Below are positions 32,810 through 42,236 of a DNA stretch of 64,000 nucleotides, piece by piece; positions within the stretch are counted from its first letter, which is position 1, and each line of letters opens with the position of its first letter. Location: NCBI GenBank assembly GCA_934169775.1, contig CAKPOI010000005.1:1-64000 (forward strand), written 5' to 3'. Both the position numbers and the translations under genes were made by a program. Below the pieces are notes generated by a model that had not been told where the DNA came from, did no database searches, and saw only the letters and a program-made list of their open reading frames with translations. This DNA comes from an uncultured Clostridia bacterium. GTDB taxonomy: Bacteria; Bacillota; Clostridia; TANB77; CAG-508.

Positions 32810-35284
32810 ATGTGTGAATTATTAGCCCCTGTGGGCAATTTTGAATGTTTAAAAGCAGCTGTGCAAAATGGTGCAGATGCTGTATATTTTGGCAGTAGTT
32901 CTTTTAGTGCAAGAGCTTTTGCAAATAATTTTGATAAAGATGAATTAATAAAAGCAATTGAATATGCAAAATTAAGAAATGTTAAAACTCATTTGACTTT
33001 AAATACCCTTTTAAAAAATTCTGAGCTACAAGATGCTTTACTTCTTGCCAAATATGCTTATGAATCAGGAATAGATGCACTAATAGTCCAAGATTTAGGA
33101 TTGATTTCATTGTTACAAAAAGAATTACCTAACTTGCCTTTACATGCAAGTACTCAAATGTCTATTCATAATTTGGAAGGTGTATTAGAATTGCAGAAAT
33201 TGGGATTCCAAAGAGTTGTACTTTCTCGTGAGCTTTCTATACATGAAATTGAATATATTTGTAAGAACTCCAATATAGAAATAGAATGTTTTGTACATGG
33301 TGCTTTATGTATATCATATTCTGGTCAGTGCCTTTTTTCCAGTCTAGTTGGTGGACGTTCTGGAAATAGAGGAAAATGTGCTCAAAGCTGTAGACTTCCT
33401 TATGAATTATTAGAAAACGGCAAAAAAATAGATAATGGTTATTTGCTAAGTACTCGTGATTTATGTAGTTTAGAATTTTTGCCTAAATTGATTTTAGCTG
33501 GTGTAAAAAGTTTTAAAATTGAAGGTAGAATGAAAAGTCCTGAATATGTAGCAACAGTTACAAGAATTTATAGGAAATATATTGATTTGGCAATTGAATG
33601 TATAGAATCAAATAATTTAGAAAATTATATTATAGCTCCTGAAGATATAAAAGATTTAATGCAAGTATTTAACCGAGGTGGTTTTTCTAATGGACATCTT
33701 GATAATTCTCCAAATAGGAACTTAATATTTAAAGAAAAGCCTAATAATATGGGTATCTTTTTAGGAATTGTAGAAAAATATAATTCAAATAAAGGCCATA
33801 TAACTGTAAAATTAAATGACACTATCTCAATTGGTGACACTATTTCCCTTCAAAATGAAACTGGTTCATATACTGTTTCTGAATTATTACAGAAAAATAA
33901 AAATATTACAGAAACAAGTATTGGTGATACTGTTACTATAGGTAGAATGAAAGGAAACATAAAATCAGGTGATAAAATTTATAAATTGTCTTCTAAGAAA
34001 TTGATGTCTGATGCTAGAGAAAGTTTTTCAAAAGAATATAAAAAGATTATGCTAGATGCTGTTATTACAATAAAAAAAGATAAACCAATATCAATGCAAA
34101 TAACTCCATCTTTCCAATTACCTGAAATCTATCAAAAAATGAATATCAAAGTAGAACTACCAGAGGCAATACCTGTTGAAGCCAAAAACAGACCTTTAGA
34201 AGCTGAAAATATTATTCTTCAAATTACTAAAACTAATAATACCCCATATCAATTCAAAAATATAAAAGTTAATCTTGATGATGGTTTATTTCTACCTAAA
34301 ATTAGTATGTTAAATGAATTAAGAAGGCTGGGATTACAAAAAGTTGAAGAATTTGCTTTATCAAATATTAGGCGTAAGCCACCAACTAAATTTCAAATTT
34401 TTGATGTTGAAAAATTTAAAGGACTTGAAGAACTTAAAGAATTTGAAATGACAGCTAGCTTAAAAACTTCTAAAATTTCAGTATTATTAAATGTTTTAAA
34501 TATAAAGTTTGATTATACTTTACTAAGTAAAGATATTTCAAATATATATATTCCTTTGAAATTTTTTACAATAAGTACCTATGCCAATATTTTGAAGTTT
34601 TTATCTGATAATTTTAATGTTTACATATATATACCTACAATAGTTAAAGCTAATTATAGAAATTTGATGATTTCTAATATAAATAAAACTTTAGAAAAAT
34701 TTAATATTAAAGGATTTGTTATCTCTAACATTGGAAACTTAGAATTGTTAAATATGTTAGATATTGATATTTCAAATTTTGAAATTATAGCTAATTATAC
34801 ATTAAATGTTTATAATATAAGTACTGTTGAAAAACTGAAAAATCTTGGTGTTAATGTTTTTACTCCTTCTGTTGAACTGGATAAAAGCAGTATTATAGAT
34901 TTGTGTAATTACGATGTCTTAGCTAAAGAATTAATAGTTTATGGTAATATTCCTTTAATGAATACTCGTTATTGTTTGCTTGGAAAATCAAATTCTTGTT
35001 ATCCAGAGTGTGCTACAAAATGCAATTCTAATAATGTATATGAGTTAAATGATAGGCTAAATATGAAATTTAAAATATTACCTGATAATACTCAAACAGT
35101 TACTACAATCTTTAATTGTAAAACCTTATCTATTTCTCCAGAATCTTTTAATATTGATTTTGCAAGAATTGATATTTTAGATGAAAGTATTGATACTATT
35201 AACAATATTGTTTATAATGTTCTTAATAATAAGCGTTGCGAAGGTAAAGATTTTACAAATGGTAATTTAAATCGTGAAGTTTAA
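32810..35284 (+). CDS. U32 family peptidase / RNA hydroxylase-like protein
   Basis: An 824-residue protein beginning MCELLAPVGNFECLKAAVQN GADAVYFG, the U32 signature start, at an ATG with AAAGAGG; the long upstream extension lacks a site. The diagnostic stretch with conserved cysteines is present (CFVHGALCISYSGQC, GNRGKCAQSCRLPYEL, residues about 165-200), followed by FKIEGRMKSPEYVATVTRIY. A DUF3656-like middle and a second barrel-like C-terminal part with more cysteines (NSCYPECATKC) complete it. Relatives act in collagenolysis or hydroxylate rRNA/tRNA (RlhA, TrhP types); the iron-sulfur cysteines favour an RNA-modifying role here. Confidence 0.85.
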   Translation: MCELLAPVGNFECLKAAVQNGADAVYFGSSSFSARAFANNFDKDELIKAIEYAKLRNVKTHLTLNTLLKNSELQDALLLAKYAYESGIDALIVQDLGLISLLQKELPNLPLHASTQMSIHNLEGVLELQKLGFQRVVLSRELSIHEIEYICKNSNIEIECFVHGALCISYSGQCLFSSLVGGRSGNRGKCAQSCRLPYELLENGKKIDNGYLLSTRDLCSLEFLPKLILAGVKSFKIEGRMKSPEYVATVTRIYRKYIDLAIECIESNNLENYIIAPEDIKDLMQVFNRGGFSNGHLDNSPNRNLIFKEKPNNMGIFLGIVEKYNSNKGHITVKLNDTISIGDTISLQNETGSYTVSELLQKNKNITETSIGDTVTIGRMKGNIKSGDKIYKLSSKKLMSDARESFSKEYKKIMLDAVITIKKDKPISMQITPSFQLPEIYQKMNIKVELPEAIPVEAKNRPLEAENIILQITKTNNTPYQFKNIKVNLDDGLFLPKISMLNELRRLGLQKVEEFALSNIRRKPPTKFQIFDVEKFKGLEELKEFEMTASLKTSKISVLLNVLNIKFDYTLLSKDISNIYIPLKFFTISTYANILKFLSDNFNVYIYIPTIVKANYRNLMISNINKTLEKFNIKGFVISNIGNLELLNMLDIDISNFEIIANYTLNVYNISTVEKLKNLGVNVFTPSVELDKSSIIDLCNYDVLAKELIVYGNIPLMNTRYCLLGKSNSCYPECATKCNSNNVYELNDRLNMKFKILPDNTQTVTTIFNCKTLSISPESFNIDFARIDILDESIDTINNIVYNVLNNKRCEGKDFTNGNLNREV

Positions 35285-35293
35285 TGTGTGGTC

Positions 35294-35357
35294 GGTGCTT
35301 TTGGGGACGGAGCAAAAAAGCATTAGTTCTTTTGGGGTCGGAGCAAAAAAGCATTAG
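35294..35357 (+). repeat. 3'-end hairpin repeats, units e1 and e2 (tandem)
   Basis: Unit e1 (35295-35323) reads GTGCTTTTGGGGACGGAGCA then AAAAAGCAT; unit e2 (35325-35356) reads TTCTTTTGGGGTCGGAGCAA then AAAAGCATT. They begin eleven bases after the U32 stop and are oriented with that gene. Confidence 0.8.
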
Positions 35358-35378
35358 CAAAATTTTTCTCTATAATGT

Positions 35379-35416
35379 ACTAATAAAAGGAACCACAAAG
35401 TTCCTTTTATTAGTGT
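35379..35416. terminator. Bidirectional terminator between U32 and RNHCP genes
   Basis: Stem ACTAATAAAAGGAAC opposed by GTTCCTTTTATTAGT with a six-base loop. The RNHCP stop codon lies inside the right arm. It serves both convergent genes. Confidence 0.85.
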
Positions 35417-35739
35417 ATTATTGGCAATTCGCCACTAGAAAGTTTAATAATCAAATCCATATTATCATCTTTAGCCGCTTTATTTTTTCTAATAGCACCA
35501 CATTTTTTGCAACGAAATACAATAACATAACCTTTTTTATTATTAATTTCAAGGCTAACTGGTTCTAGAATACCGTGACATTCTTCTTCCCTGTCTCCTG
35601 GATTTTTATCAACATGTTTTGAATGTAAACAATATGGGCAATGATTTCTACAAGAATATCCTAATTTTTTTACTTTTTTACCACAATTTTCACAAACAAA
35701 TTCCTCATCTATTTCAGTAAATCTTCCTTTTTCTAACAT
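35410..35739 (-). CDS. RNHCP-domain zinc-ribbon protein
   Basis: A 109-residue protein with the RNHCP signature: FVCENCGKKV, then YSCRNHCPYCLHSKHVD (the RNHCP core), HGILEPVSLEI and a second cysteine pair FRCKKCGAIRKN. The cysteines and histidines would hold zinc. The family is conserved in Firmicutes and of unknown function. AAAGGAATAAG precedes the ATG. Confidence 0.9.
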   Translation of the reverse strand: MLEKGRFTEIDEEFVCENCGKKVKKLGYSCRNHCPYCLHSKHVDKNPGDREEECHGILEPVSLEINNKKGYVIVFRCKKCGAIRKNKAAKDDNMDLIIKLSSGELPIIH

Positions 35740-35757
35740 CTTATTCCTTTCATTTTA

Positions 35758-35789
35758 GATGTTTTTCGGTGATGGATTCAAAAAACATC
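35758..35789. repeat. 3'-end hairpin repeat, unit f (divergent loop)
   Basis: GATGTTTTT opposed by AAAAAACATC around the loop CGGTGATGGATTC. The stem is perfect although its sequence differs from the consensus AATGC/GCATT ends. It lies in the RNHCP 5' region. Confidence 0.6.
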
Positions 35790-35827
35790 TTCTTAATATT
35801 ATTTTTAATTTTATTTTCTTATAATAG

Positions 35828-35860
35828 GGGTGTTTTTTGAGTCCGGCCCCAAAAACACCC
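35828..35860 (-). repeat. 3'-end hairpin repeat, unit g
   Basis: GGGTGTTTTT opposed by AAAAACACCC around the consensus loop GAGTCCGGCCCC. The GGGTG/CACCC ends replace AATGC/GCATT by compensating changes. It lies six bases after the TSCPD stop codon and in the common orientation. Confidence 0.85.
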
Positions 35861-35866
35861 TTGAAT

Positions 35867-36115
35867 CTATTTTTTCTTATATTTTTCTAAGGCTCTAGCA
35901 ATTTGGTCTGGGCAAGAAGTTCCTTTGGAACCACAGTTGATACCTTTTAGCATTTTTATAATATCATCTATTTTTTTATTTTCGATTAATTTTGATACAC
36001 CTACTGTGTTTCCTGGACAACCTCCAATTATTTTTAGACTTTTTACTATATCTCCTTCTATTTCAAAAATCATTTCATAAGAGCACACGCCTTCTGGTTT
36101 ATATCTATATTCCAT
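35867..36115 (-). CDS. TIGR03905-family TSCPD-domain protein
   Basis: An 82-residue protein, MEYRYKPEGVCSYEMIFEIE to CGSKGTSCPDQIARALEKY, with the name-giving TSCPD motif and two further cysteines (GVCSYE, GGCPGNT). The domain also occurs at the end of vitamin B12-dependent ribonucleotide reductases; free-standing copies are common in Clostridia and have no proven role, though metal or nucleotide binding is likely. AAAGAGGTGAAATTGT precedes the ATG. Confidence 0.9.
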   Translation of the reverse strand: MEYRYKPEGVCSYEMIFEIEGDIVKSLKIIGGCPGNTVGVSKLIENKKIDDIIKMLKGINCGSKGTSCPDQIARALEKYKKK

Positions 36116-36167
36116 ACAATTTCACCTCTTTTTCTGTTATATTTCATAAGACCTACTAAAAAGTATT

Positions 36168-36263
36168 AACGATGTTTTTTGAGTCCGTCCCCAAAAGCAT
36201 TAATGTTTTTTGAGTCCGGCCCCGAAAGCATTAATGCTTTTTTGCTCCGGCCCCGAAAGCACT
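36168..36263 (-). repeat. 3'-end hairpin repeats, units h1-h3 (tandem)
   Basis: Three units head to tail (about 36168-36201, 36199-36232 and 36230-36263). In plus orientation h2 reads AATGTTTTTTGAGTCCGGCC then CCGAAAGCATT. h3 begins AATGCTTTTTTGCTCCGGCC and is the closest to a perfect AATGCTTT/AAAGCA hairpin. They begin three bases after the valS stop, oriented with valS. Confidence 0.85.
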
Positions 36264-36265
36264 AT

Positions 36266-38959
36266 TTATAAATTTTCAAGCATCTCTTTATATTTTCTTA
36301 ATTTTTCTTTTTCTTCCTCTATTTTAGCTGCTGGTGCTTTATTTACAAATCCAGGATTTGATAACATTTTTTCACATCTTGCTACTTCAGATTCCAATCT
36401 TTGCTTTTCTTTTTCTCTTCTAGCTTTTTCCTCTTCTAAGTTTATTAGTCCTTCTAATGGCATATATAATTGAATATCATTTCCTAATATGCTTATTGCA
36501 TCTTCTGGAATTCCTATTTTGTCTTTTTGTACAATTATTTTTTCTCCAAAGCCTAATTTCATTAAGAATTCTTTTGATTCCCATATTTCACTCTCGAATT
36601 TTTGTGTTACAAATATTAAATTTGCTTTTTTAGATGGATGTATATTTTTAGTTGCTCTTATATTTCTTATTTCAACTATTATATCTTTTAAGTTTTCCAT
36701 CGTTTTTTCGTCTTCATCGTAATTTGTTTCTTTCATAGCTTTTGGCCATTCTGCAATAATCAATTCTTTTTTGTCCTCTTCATTTTCTGCAACTAAATTC
36801 ATTAATTCACTATAAATTTTTGTTGTTACAAATGGCATAAATGGATGTAATAATTTCATTGATGTTTTAAATACATATGCTAATACATAACATGCACTTA
36901 CTTTTTCATTTTGGTTTTCACTATATAGACGTGGTTTTACAATCTCTATATACCAATCACAAAATTCGTTCCATATAAAACTACAAATTTTGTCTAATGC
37001 TATACCTAAATCATAATTTTCGATGTTTACAGTTACCTCTTTTACTAATTTATTTAGTTTATTTAAAATCCATTTATCTTCTAATTTCAAATTATTTGAT
37101 TTAAATTTATTAGCTTTTACATTATAATTTTCTTCTCCAAATTTACAAATTTCTTCTTTTGATACCATATTCATCATTATAAATTTGGCTGCATTCCATA
37201 TTTTATTCGCAAAGTTTGAAGCTTGATCTAATTTTTCTGGCATATATTTTATATCATTTCCCATTGTTGTTCCAGATATTACAGAATAACGTAAACTGTC
37301 TGCTCCATATTGATTTATTATATCGATTGGATCTATTCCATTTCCTAAAGTTTTTGACATTTTTCTGCCTTGGCTATCACGTACCATTCCATGTATTAAA
37401 ACATCACTAAATGGCTTTTTATTTGTACATTCTAGTCCTGATGTTATCATTCTTGAAACCCAGAAAGTTATAATATCATATCCTGTAACTAATGTGTTTG
37501 TTGGATAAAATGTTTTATAATCTTCTGAATTTTCATCTGGCCAGCCTAATGTAGAAAATGGCCATAATGCAGAGCTGAACCATGTGTCTAATGTATCTTC
37601 ATCTTGATGCAATTCTGTACTTCCACATTTTTCGCATTTTTCTGGCTGTGTTTTTGATACATTTATATGTCCACATTTTTCGCAATAATATGCTGGTATT
37701 CTATGTCCCCACCATAATTGTCTTGATATACACCAATCTTGAATATTTTCCATCCAATTAAAATATAGCTTTTCGTATTTTTTTGGTATAAATTTGATTT
37801 CTCCATTTTTAACAGCTTCTATTGCTGGCTTTGCTAGTTCTTCCATTTTTACAAACCATTGATCTGATATTTTAGGTTCTATTGTGTTTTTACATCTTTC
37901 ACATTTTCCTACATTATGAATGTATTTTTCTTCTTTTACTAATGCACCTATCTCTTTTAATTTTTCAACTATTGCTTTTCTTGCATCTAATAAATCCATA
38001 CCTTTGTATTCTTCTACTAAGTCACCCATTTTAAAGTTTTCGTCAAATACTTCTATAATTTCTAAGTTGTGTCTTAATCCAGCTTGATAGTCATTCATAT
38101 CATGTGCTGGTGTTATTTTAACACATCCTGTTCCAAATTCTTTTTCTACAAATCTGTCTGCAATGATTGGTATTTCTTTATTCATAATTGGTAAAATACA
38201 TGTTTTTCCTACCAAATCTTTATATCTTTCATCATCTGGATGTACTGCTACTGCTGTATCTCCTAACATTGTTTCTGGTCTTGTTGTTGCAACTATAATG
38301 TAACGGTCTTTTGTTGATTTATCATTTTCGTCTTCTTTTATCTTGTATCTTATATGCCACAATTTTGTTTCTTCTTCATGATATTCAACTTCTACATCTG
38401 ATATAGTTGTGTTACAATGAGTACACCAGTTTACCATTCTTTTTCCTTTATAGATTAGCCCTTTGTTGTATAAATTGACAAATTGTTCTAATACAGCTTC
38501 TGATAAACCTTCATCTAATGTAAATCTACGTCTATCCCAGTCACATGAACATCCTAATTGTTTTTGTTGTTCTTGTATTGTTCCACCATATAAATGTGTC
38601 CAATCCCATGTTTCTTCTAGAAATTTTTCTCTTCCTAGTTCATGTTTTGTTTTTCCTTCTGCTTTTATTTTTTGAACTACTTTCATTTCTGTTGATATTG
38701 AAGCATGGTCTGAACCTGGTAACCACAATGTATTATATCCTTGCATTCTTTTAAATCTTATTAAAATGTCTTGTATTGTTCCATCTAACGCATGTCCCAT
38801 ATGCAATTTTCCTGTTACATTTGGTGGTGGCATCATTATACAATAACTTGGTTTTAGTTTGTCCATATTTGGCTTAAAATATCCTTTTTCTTCCCAGTTT
38901 TTATATATCTTTTGTTCAAATTCCTTTGGGTTGTATTTTCCCTCTAATCCATTTTCCAT
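36266..38959 (-). CDS. valS: Valyl-tRNA synthetase
   Basis: The 897-residue class I synthetase charges tRNA-Val. It shows the HIGH-type motif PNVTGKLHMGHAL (residues about 48-60), the editing domain (TTRPETMLGDTAVAVHPDDE), a zinc-ribbon (CEKCGHINVSKTQPEKCEKC), the KMSKS motif RKMSKTLGNGIDP, the anticodon-binding domain and a C-terminal coiled coil (EEEKARREKEKQRLESEVARC) that is the ValRS tRNA arm. The length is normal. A T-box leader precedes it, so expression should rise when uncharged tRNA-Val accumulates. Confidence 0.97.
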   Translation of the reverse strand: MENGLEGKYNPKEFEQKIYKNWEEKGYFKPNMDKLKPSYCIMMPPPNVTGKLHMGHALDGTIQDILIRFKRMQGYNTLWLPGSDHASISTEMKVVQKIKAEGKTKHELGREKFLEETWDWTHLYGGTIQEQQKQLGCSCDWDRRRFTLDEGLSEAVLEQFVNLYNKGLIYKGKRMVNWCTHCNTTISDVEVEYHEEETKLWHIRYKIKEDENDKSTKDRYIIVATTRPETMLGDTAVAVHPDDERYKDLVGKTCILPIMNKEIPIIADRFVEKEFGTGCVKITPAHDMNDYQAGLRHNLEIIEVFDENFKMGDLVEEYKGMDLLDARKAIVEKLKEIGALVKEEKYIHNVGKCERCKNTIEPKISDQWFVKMEELAKPAIEAVKNGEIKFIPKKYEKLYFNWMENIQDWCISRQLWWGHRIPAYYCEKCGHINVSKTQPEKCEKCGSTELHQDEDTLDTWFSSALWPFSTLGWPDENSEDYKTFYPTNTLVTGYDIITFWVSRMITSGLECTNKKPFSDVLIHGMVRDSQGRKMSKTLGNGIDPIDIINQYGADSLRYSVISGTTMGNDIKYMPEKLDQASNFANKIWNAAKFIMMNMVSKEEICKFGEENYNVKANKFKSNNLKLEDKWILNKLNKLVKEVTVNIENYDLGIALDKICSFIWNEFCDWYIEIVKPRLYSENQNEKVSACYVLAYVFKTSMKLLHPFMPFVTTKIYSELMNLVAENEEDKKELIIAEWPKAMKETNYDEDEKTMENLKDIIVEIRNIRATKNIHPSKKANLIFVTQKFESEIWESKEFLMKLGFGEKIIVQKDKIGIPEDAISILGNDIQLYMPLEGLINLEEEKARREKEKQRLESEVARCEKMLSNPGFVNKAPAAKIEEEKEKLRKYKEMLENL

Positions 38960-38974
38960 AATGTCCTCCTTTTC

Positions 38975-39315
38975 TATGGTTCGTACCGTAAAAATAAAAC
39001 AATACCCTTATACATAAATCTATTAATTTATGCATAAGGGCGTTTTATCGCGGTACCACCTTACTTTATTTCTATATTATAAATTTAACTATAATATTAT
39101 AATAATCTCTTTTTGTTTTAACGGTGCAACCGGATATATTTACTATTACTTCAACACATCAGCTCAAAAGCTACCTTCTATTTGCCTTTTGTTTAAGAAG
39201 CTTTCAGCCTATGACTTCTTTTCTCTAAAACCAGCATTAGCTAACATTTTAAATATTGTTGCTATACCATTTTAAACAAGTACAAATATACTCCTCTTTT
39301 TCAAAGCTTTTAAAT
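38975..39315 (-). ncRNA. T-box riboswitch upstream of valS
   Basis: The minus-strand leader carries the T-box antiterminator core AAGGTGGTACCGCG (plus positions about 39047-39062). Directly downstream is a terminator helix (GCCCTTATGCATAAAT opposed by ATTTATGTATAAGGGT, 39001-39043) and a U-rich run. The upstream 200 bases form the expected stem I region, ending in CCGGTTGCACCG-type stem sequence. Uncharged tRNA-Val pairing with the T-box should favour antitermination. The specifier codon could not be fixed by eye; a GTA near 39148-39155 is only a candidate. Confidence 0.92.
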
Positions 39316-39357
39316 TATAGTAATATTGTATATTCATTCTAGCTTTTTGTCAATAGT

Positions 39358-40509
39358 TTACATAGCTTTTTTATACAATTTTATAAATCCTTCTACATCT
39401 ACTTCTCTAGGATTACCTGGTTTACAAGGATCTTCCATAGCTTTTTCAGATAGCATTTCTAAATCTTCTAATTTAGCACCATAATCAGAAATAGTTTGTG
39501 TAATACCTACTTCTTCTGCTAAATCTTTTACTATATCGACTAAAGTTTTTATTGTTTCTTCTTTAGTATATTTTTCTGCTGGATATCCTAAAGCTTTTAA
39601 GATATCTTGATATCTTTCATAACATACTTCTCCATTAAACTCCAAAACTGTAGGAAGTAACATTGCATTTGCTATTCCATGTGGTGTATCATATACCGCT
39701 CCTAATTGATGTGCCATTGAGTGACAAATTCCTAAACCTACATTTGAGAATCCCATGCCTGCAATGTATTGAGCCATTCCCATGATGTTTATTGCTTTTT
39801 TGTCTTTTTCATTAACAGCTGCTGCTAAGTTTGCAACTATTAATTGAATTGCTTTTATATGGAACATATCTGACATTTCATTATGTGCTTTTGTTATATA
39901 TCCCTCTAACGCATGTGTTAAAGCATCCATTCCTGTTGCTGCTGCTAATGATTTTGGCATTGATGCCATTAATTCTGAATCTACAATTGCAACAATTGGA
40001 ATATCATTAGGGTCTACACATACCATTTTTATTTTTCTTTCTTCATCTGTTATAACATAGTTTATTGTTACTTCAGCTGCTGTTCCTGCTGTTGTTGGTA
40101 ATGCTATTATTGGCATTCCTCTATTTACTGTATTTGATGCTCCATTTAATGATTTTATATCTGCTCTGTCTGGGTTTGTCATAACTATAGATATTCCTTT
40201 TGATGTATCTATACTTGAACCTCCTCCTACTGCAACTATTACATCTGCTCCAGATTTTTTGCATGCTGCAACACCGTCTGTTACATTTTTGATTGTTGGA
40301 TTTGGTTTTATTTCATCATATAAATCATATGCAATTCCAGCATCATTTAATATTTTTTCAACTTTTGCCGTTACTCCAGCTTCTACTAGTGATTTATCAC
40401 TTACTAAAAATACTTTTTTAAAATTTCTTTTTTGAATTTCTGATGCTAAGTTTTCTCTAGCATTATCTCCAAAATAAGATGTTTCATTTAATACAAATTT
40501 AATTGCCAT
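39358..40509 (-). CDS. fucO: Iron-containing alcohol dehydrogenase, lactaldehyde reductase type
   Basis: A 383-residue group III alcohol dehydrogenase. It has the NAD-binding GGGSSIDTSKG (about residues 96-106), LPTTAGTAAEVT, and the metal ligands in DALTHALEGY and GICHSMAHQLGAVYDTPHG (aspartate plus three histidines). It is closest in pattern to FucO, which reduces lactaldehyde to 1,2-propanediol with NADH, but ethanol or other aldehydes are possible. It follows an aldehyde dehydrogenase gene on the same strand across a structured 160-base spacer, so both may handle one aldehyde. Confidence 0.85.
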   Translation of the reverse strand: MAIKFVLNETSYFGDNARENLASEIQKRNFKKVFLVSDKSLVEAGVTAKVEKILNDAGIAYDLYDEIKPNPTIKNVTDGVAACKKSGADVIVAVGGGSSIDTSKGISIVMTNPDRADIKSLNGASNTVNRGMPIIALPTTAGTAAEVTINYVITDEERKIKMVCVDPNDIPIVAIVDSELMASMPKSLAAATGMDALTHALEGYITKAHNEMSDMFHIKAIQLIVANLAAAVNEKDKKAINIMGMAQYIAGMGFSNVGLGICHSMAHQLGAVYDTPHGIANAMLLPTVLEFNGEVCYERYQDILKALGYPAEKYTKEETIKTLVDIVKDLAEEVGITQTISDYGAKLEDLEMLSEKAMEDPCKPGNPREVDVEGFIKLYKKAM

Positions 40510-40555
40510 TTTATTTCATTTCCTTTCTTCTCTTTTTAACTAAATTTGAAAAGAA

Positions 40556-40660
40556 TTAATTTTTGACAAAGCAAATCCTATTTAAAAGGCATAGCTAGCC
40601 TTATACTTGCTATATACAACCTAAGTTTCAAATAGGACTTAACCCAGTCAAAATTATAAG
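40556..40660 (-). ncRNA. Structured intercistronic RNA upstream of fucO (candidate)
   Basis: Nested inverted repeats fill the spacer: TTTTGAC opposed by GTCAAAA outside, AGTCCTATTT opposed by AAATAGGATT inside, and an apical AAGGC/GCCTT hairpin around TAGCTA. The fold would span about 100 nt of the message between the dehydrogenase genes. I cannot match it to a known riboswitch class. It lacks a T-run, so it is not a plain terminator. Confidence 0.5.
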
Positions 40661-40670
40661 TCTTTTTCGA

Positions 40671-42104
40671 TTATAAAATGTTTTTCAAAACAATAGTCTT
40701 TAATCTAGACATTTCTTGTAATGTAGTAGCGACACCCTCGTTTCCGATTCCAGAATGTTTCCAACCGCCGAATGGCATTTCAAAAGATCTAAAGAAACTT
40801 GCACCATTAACAATTGCACCACCACATTCTAATTTATCAGCTATTTTCATAGCTCTTGAATAATCTTTGGAAATAACACAACCACATAATCCATATGATG
40901 ATTGATTAGCTATTTCAATTGCTTCTTCTTCATTATCAAATCCTATAACAGAAATAACTGGTCCAAAGATTTCCATATCTTTAGCAACTTCCATGTCTTT
41001 TGTTACATTATTCAAAATTGTTGGATAATAATAAGCATCTTCTCTTTTTCCTCCGCAAACTACTGTTGCACCTTCTGCTACCATTTTATTAACTTGTTCT
41101 TCAATTCTTTTAGCTGCATTTATATTAATCATTGGTCCCATGTCTGTATCTTCTTGCATTGGGTCTCCAACTTTTAGATTTGATATAACTTCTTTCATTC
41201 TTTCTATAAATTCTTGTTTTCTTGAATTATGAATCAAAAAACGTTTACTTGCACAACATACTTGTCCGCCATTATATAATCTTCCCCAAATTGTTTCTTT
41301 AACTGCTAAATCCATATCTCCATCTTCTAAGAAGATAAAAGCATCATTTCCACCCAATTCTAACATTACATGTGTTAAATTTTGTGAAGCTGTTCCCATT
41401 GTTTGAATTCCTGCTGCTGTTCCACCTGTTAATGAAACTAAATGAACTTTTGAATTTCTAGCTAATGCTTGTCCTACAATTGGTCCATCTCCTGTTAATA
41501 CTTGTATACATCCTGCTGGTACTCCTGCTTCTACCATTAATTTTACATATTCTATTAATGTTAATGGATTGTAATTTGATGGTTTTACTATTATTGCATT
41601 TCCCATTAATAATGCTGGTGGTACTTTTTGGCAGAATAAATCACTTGGAAAATTGAATGGTATAATTGCTGCAATAACACCTATTGGATATCTTTTGGTT
41701 ATTTGCATTGTTTTTTCGTTTCCTGCTTCTGAACCTGCTGGAATACTTGTATCATATAAATGTTTTGCTTTTTCTACAAATCCTCTAACACCTATACGTA
41801 CATTAGCTATTTCTCCTCTTGCTTCTTTTATTGGTTTTCCAGTTTCATTTGATAGTAATGTTGCTAGTCTTTCTTTGTTTTCTTCTACTAAATCTACAAA
41901 TTTATATAGTTTTTCTGCTCTTTCATATATTGATGTTTTAGCCCATTTTTTTTGCTCTATTTCTGCAACTTTTGCAGCTTCTTCAACATCTTGTTCTGTT
42001 ACATTTGGAACTGTATCTATCAATTCTTGTGTGGCTGGATTTACCACTTCTATTGTTGCACCATTTGATGCTTCTTTCCATTCATATCCTATTAAATTTT
42101 TCAC
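40671..42104 (-). CDS. NAD(P)-dependent aldehyde dehydrogenase (lactaldehyde dehydrogenase-like)
   Basis: An aldehyde dehydrogenase with the Rossmann segment IPFNFPSDLFCQKVPPALLM, the glutamate motif LELGGNDAFIF and the catalytic cysteine in GQVCCASKRF, ending EMPFGGWKHSGIGNEG. The frame is open to an ATG at 42167, but that has almost no ribosome binding site. GTG at 42104 (KNLIGYEWKEASNG) follows AAAGGAGGGAACTACA and gives 477 residues, the usual length, so I take it as the start. The substrate is probably a small hydroxyaldehyde such as lactaldehyde, inferred from fucO next door. Confidence 0.85.
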   Translation of the reverse strand: MKNLIGYEWKEASNGATIEVVNPATQELIDTVPNVTEQDVEEAAKVAEIEQKKWAKTSIYERAEKLYKFVDLVEENKERLATLLSNETGKPIKEARGEIANVRIGVRGFVEKAKHLYDTSIPAGSEAGNEKTMQITKRYPIGVIAAIIPFNFPSDLFCQKVPPALLMGNAIIVKPSNYNPLTLIEYVKLMVEAGVPAGCIQVLTGDGPIVGQALARNSKVHLVSLTGGTAAGIQTMGTASQNLTHVMLELGGNDAFIFLEDGDMDLAVKETIWGRLYNGGQVCCASKRFLIHNSRKQEFIERMKEVISNLKVGDPMQEDTDMGPMININAAKRIEEQVNKMVAEGATVVCGGKREDAYYYPTILNNVTKDMEVAKDMEIFGPVISVIGFDNEEEAIEIANQSSYGLCGCVISKDYSRAMKIADKLECGGAIVNGASFFRSFEMPFGGWKHSGIGNEGVATTLQEMSRLKTIVLKNIL

Positions 42105-42236
42105 TGTAGTTCCCTCCTTTTTTAAACTATAGTTTTTAGCAATATTAAAATCTAATTTGTCTGCCATATTAATTTGGCTTTCTATTTGATTTTTTATGCT
42201 AGATTCATTGCTCTTTTGTGGTTTTTCCCCTTCTCT

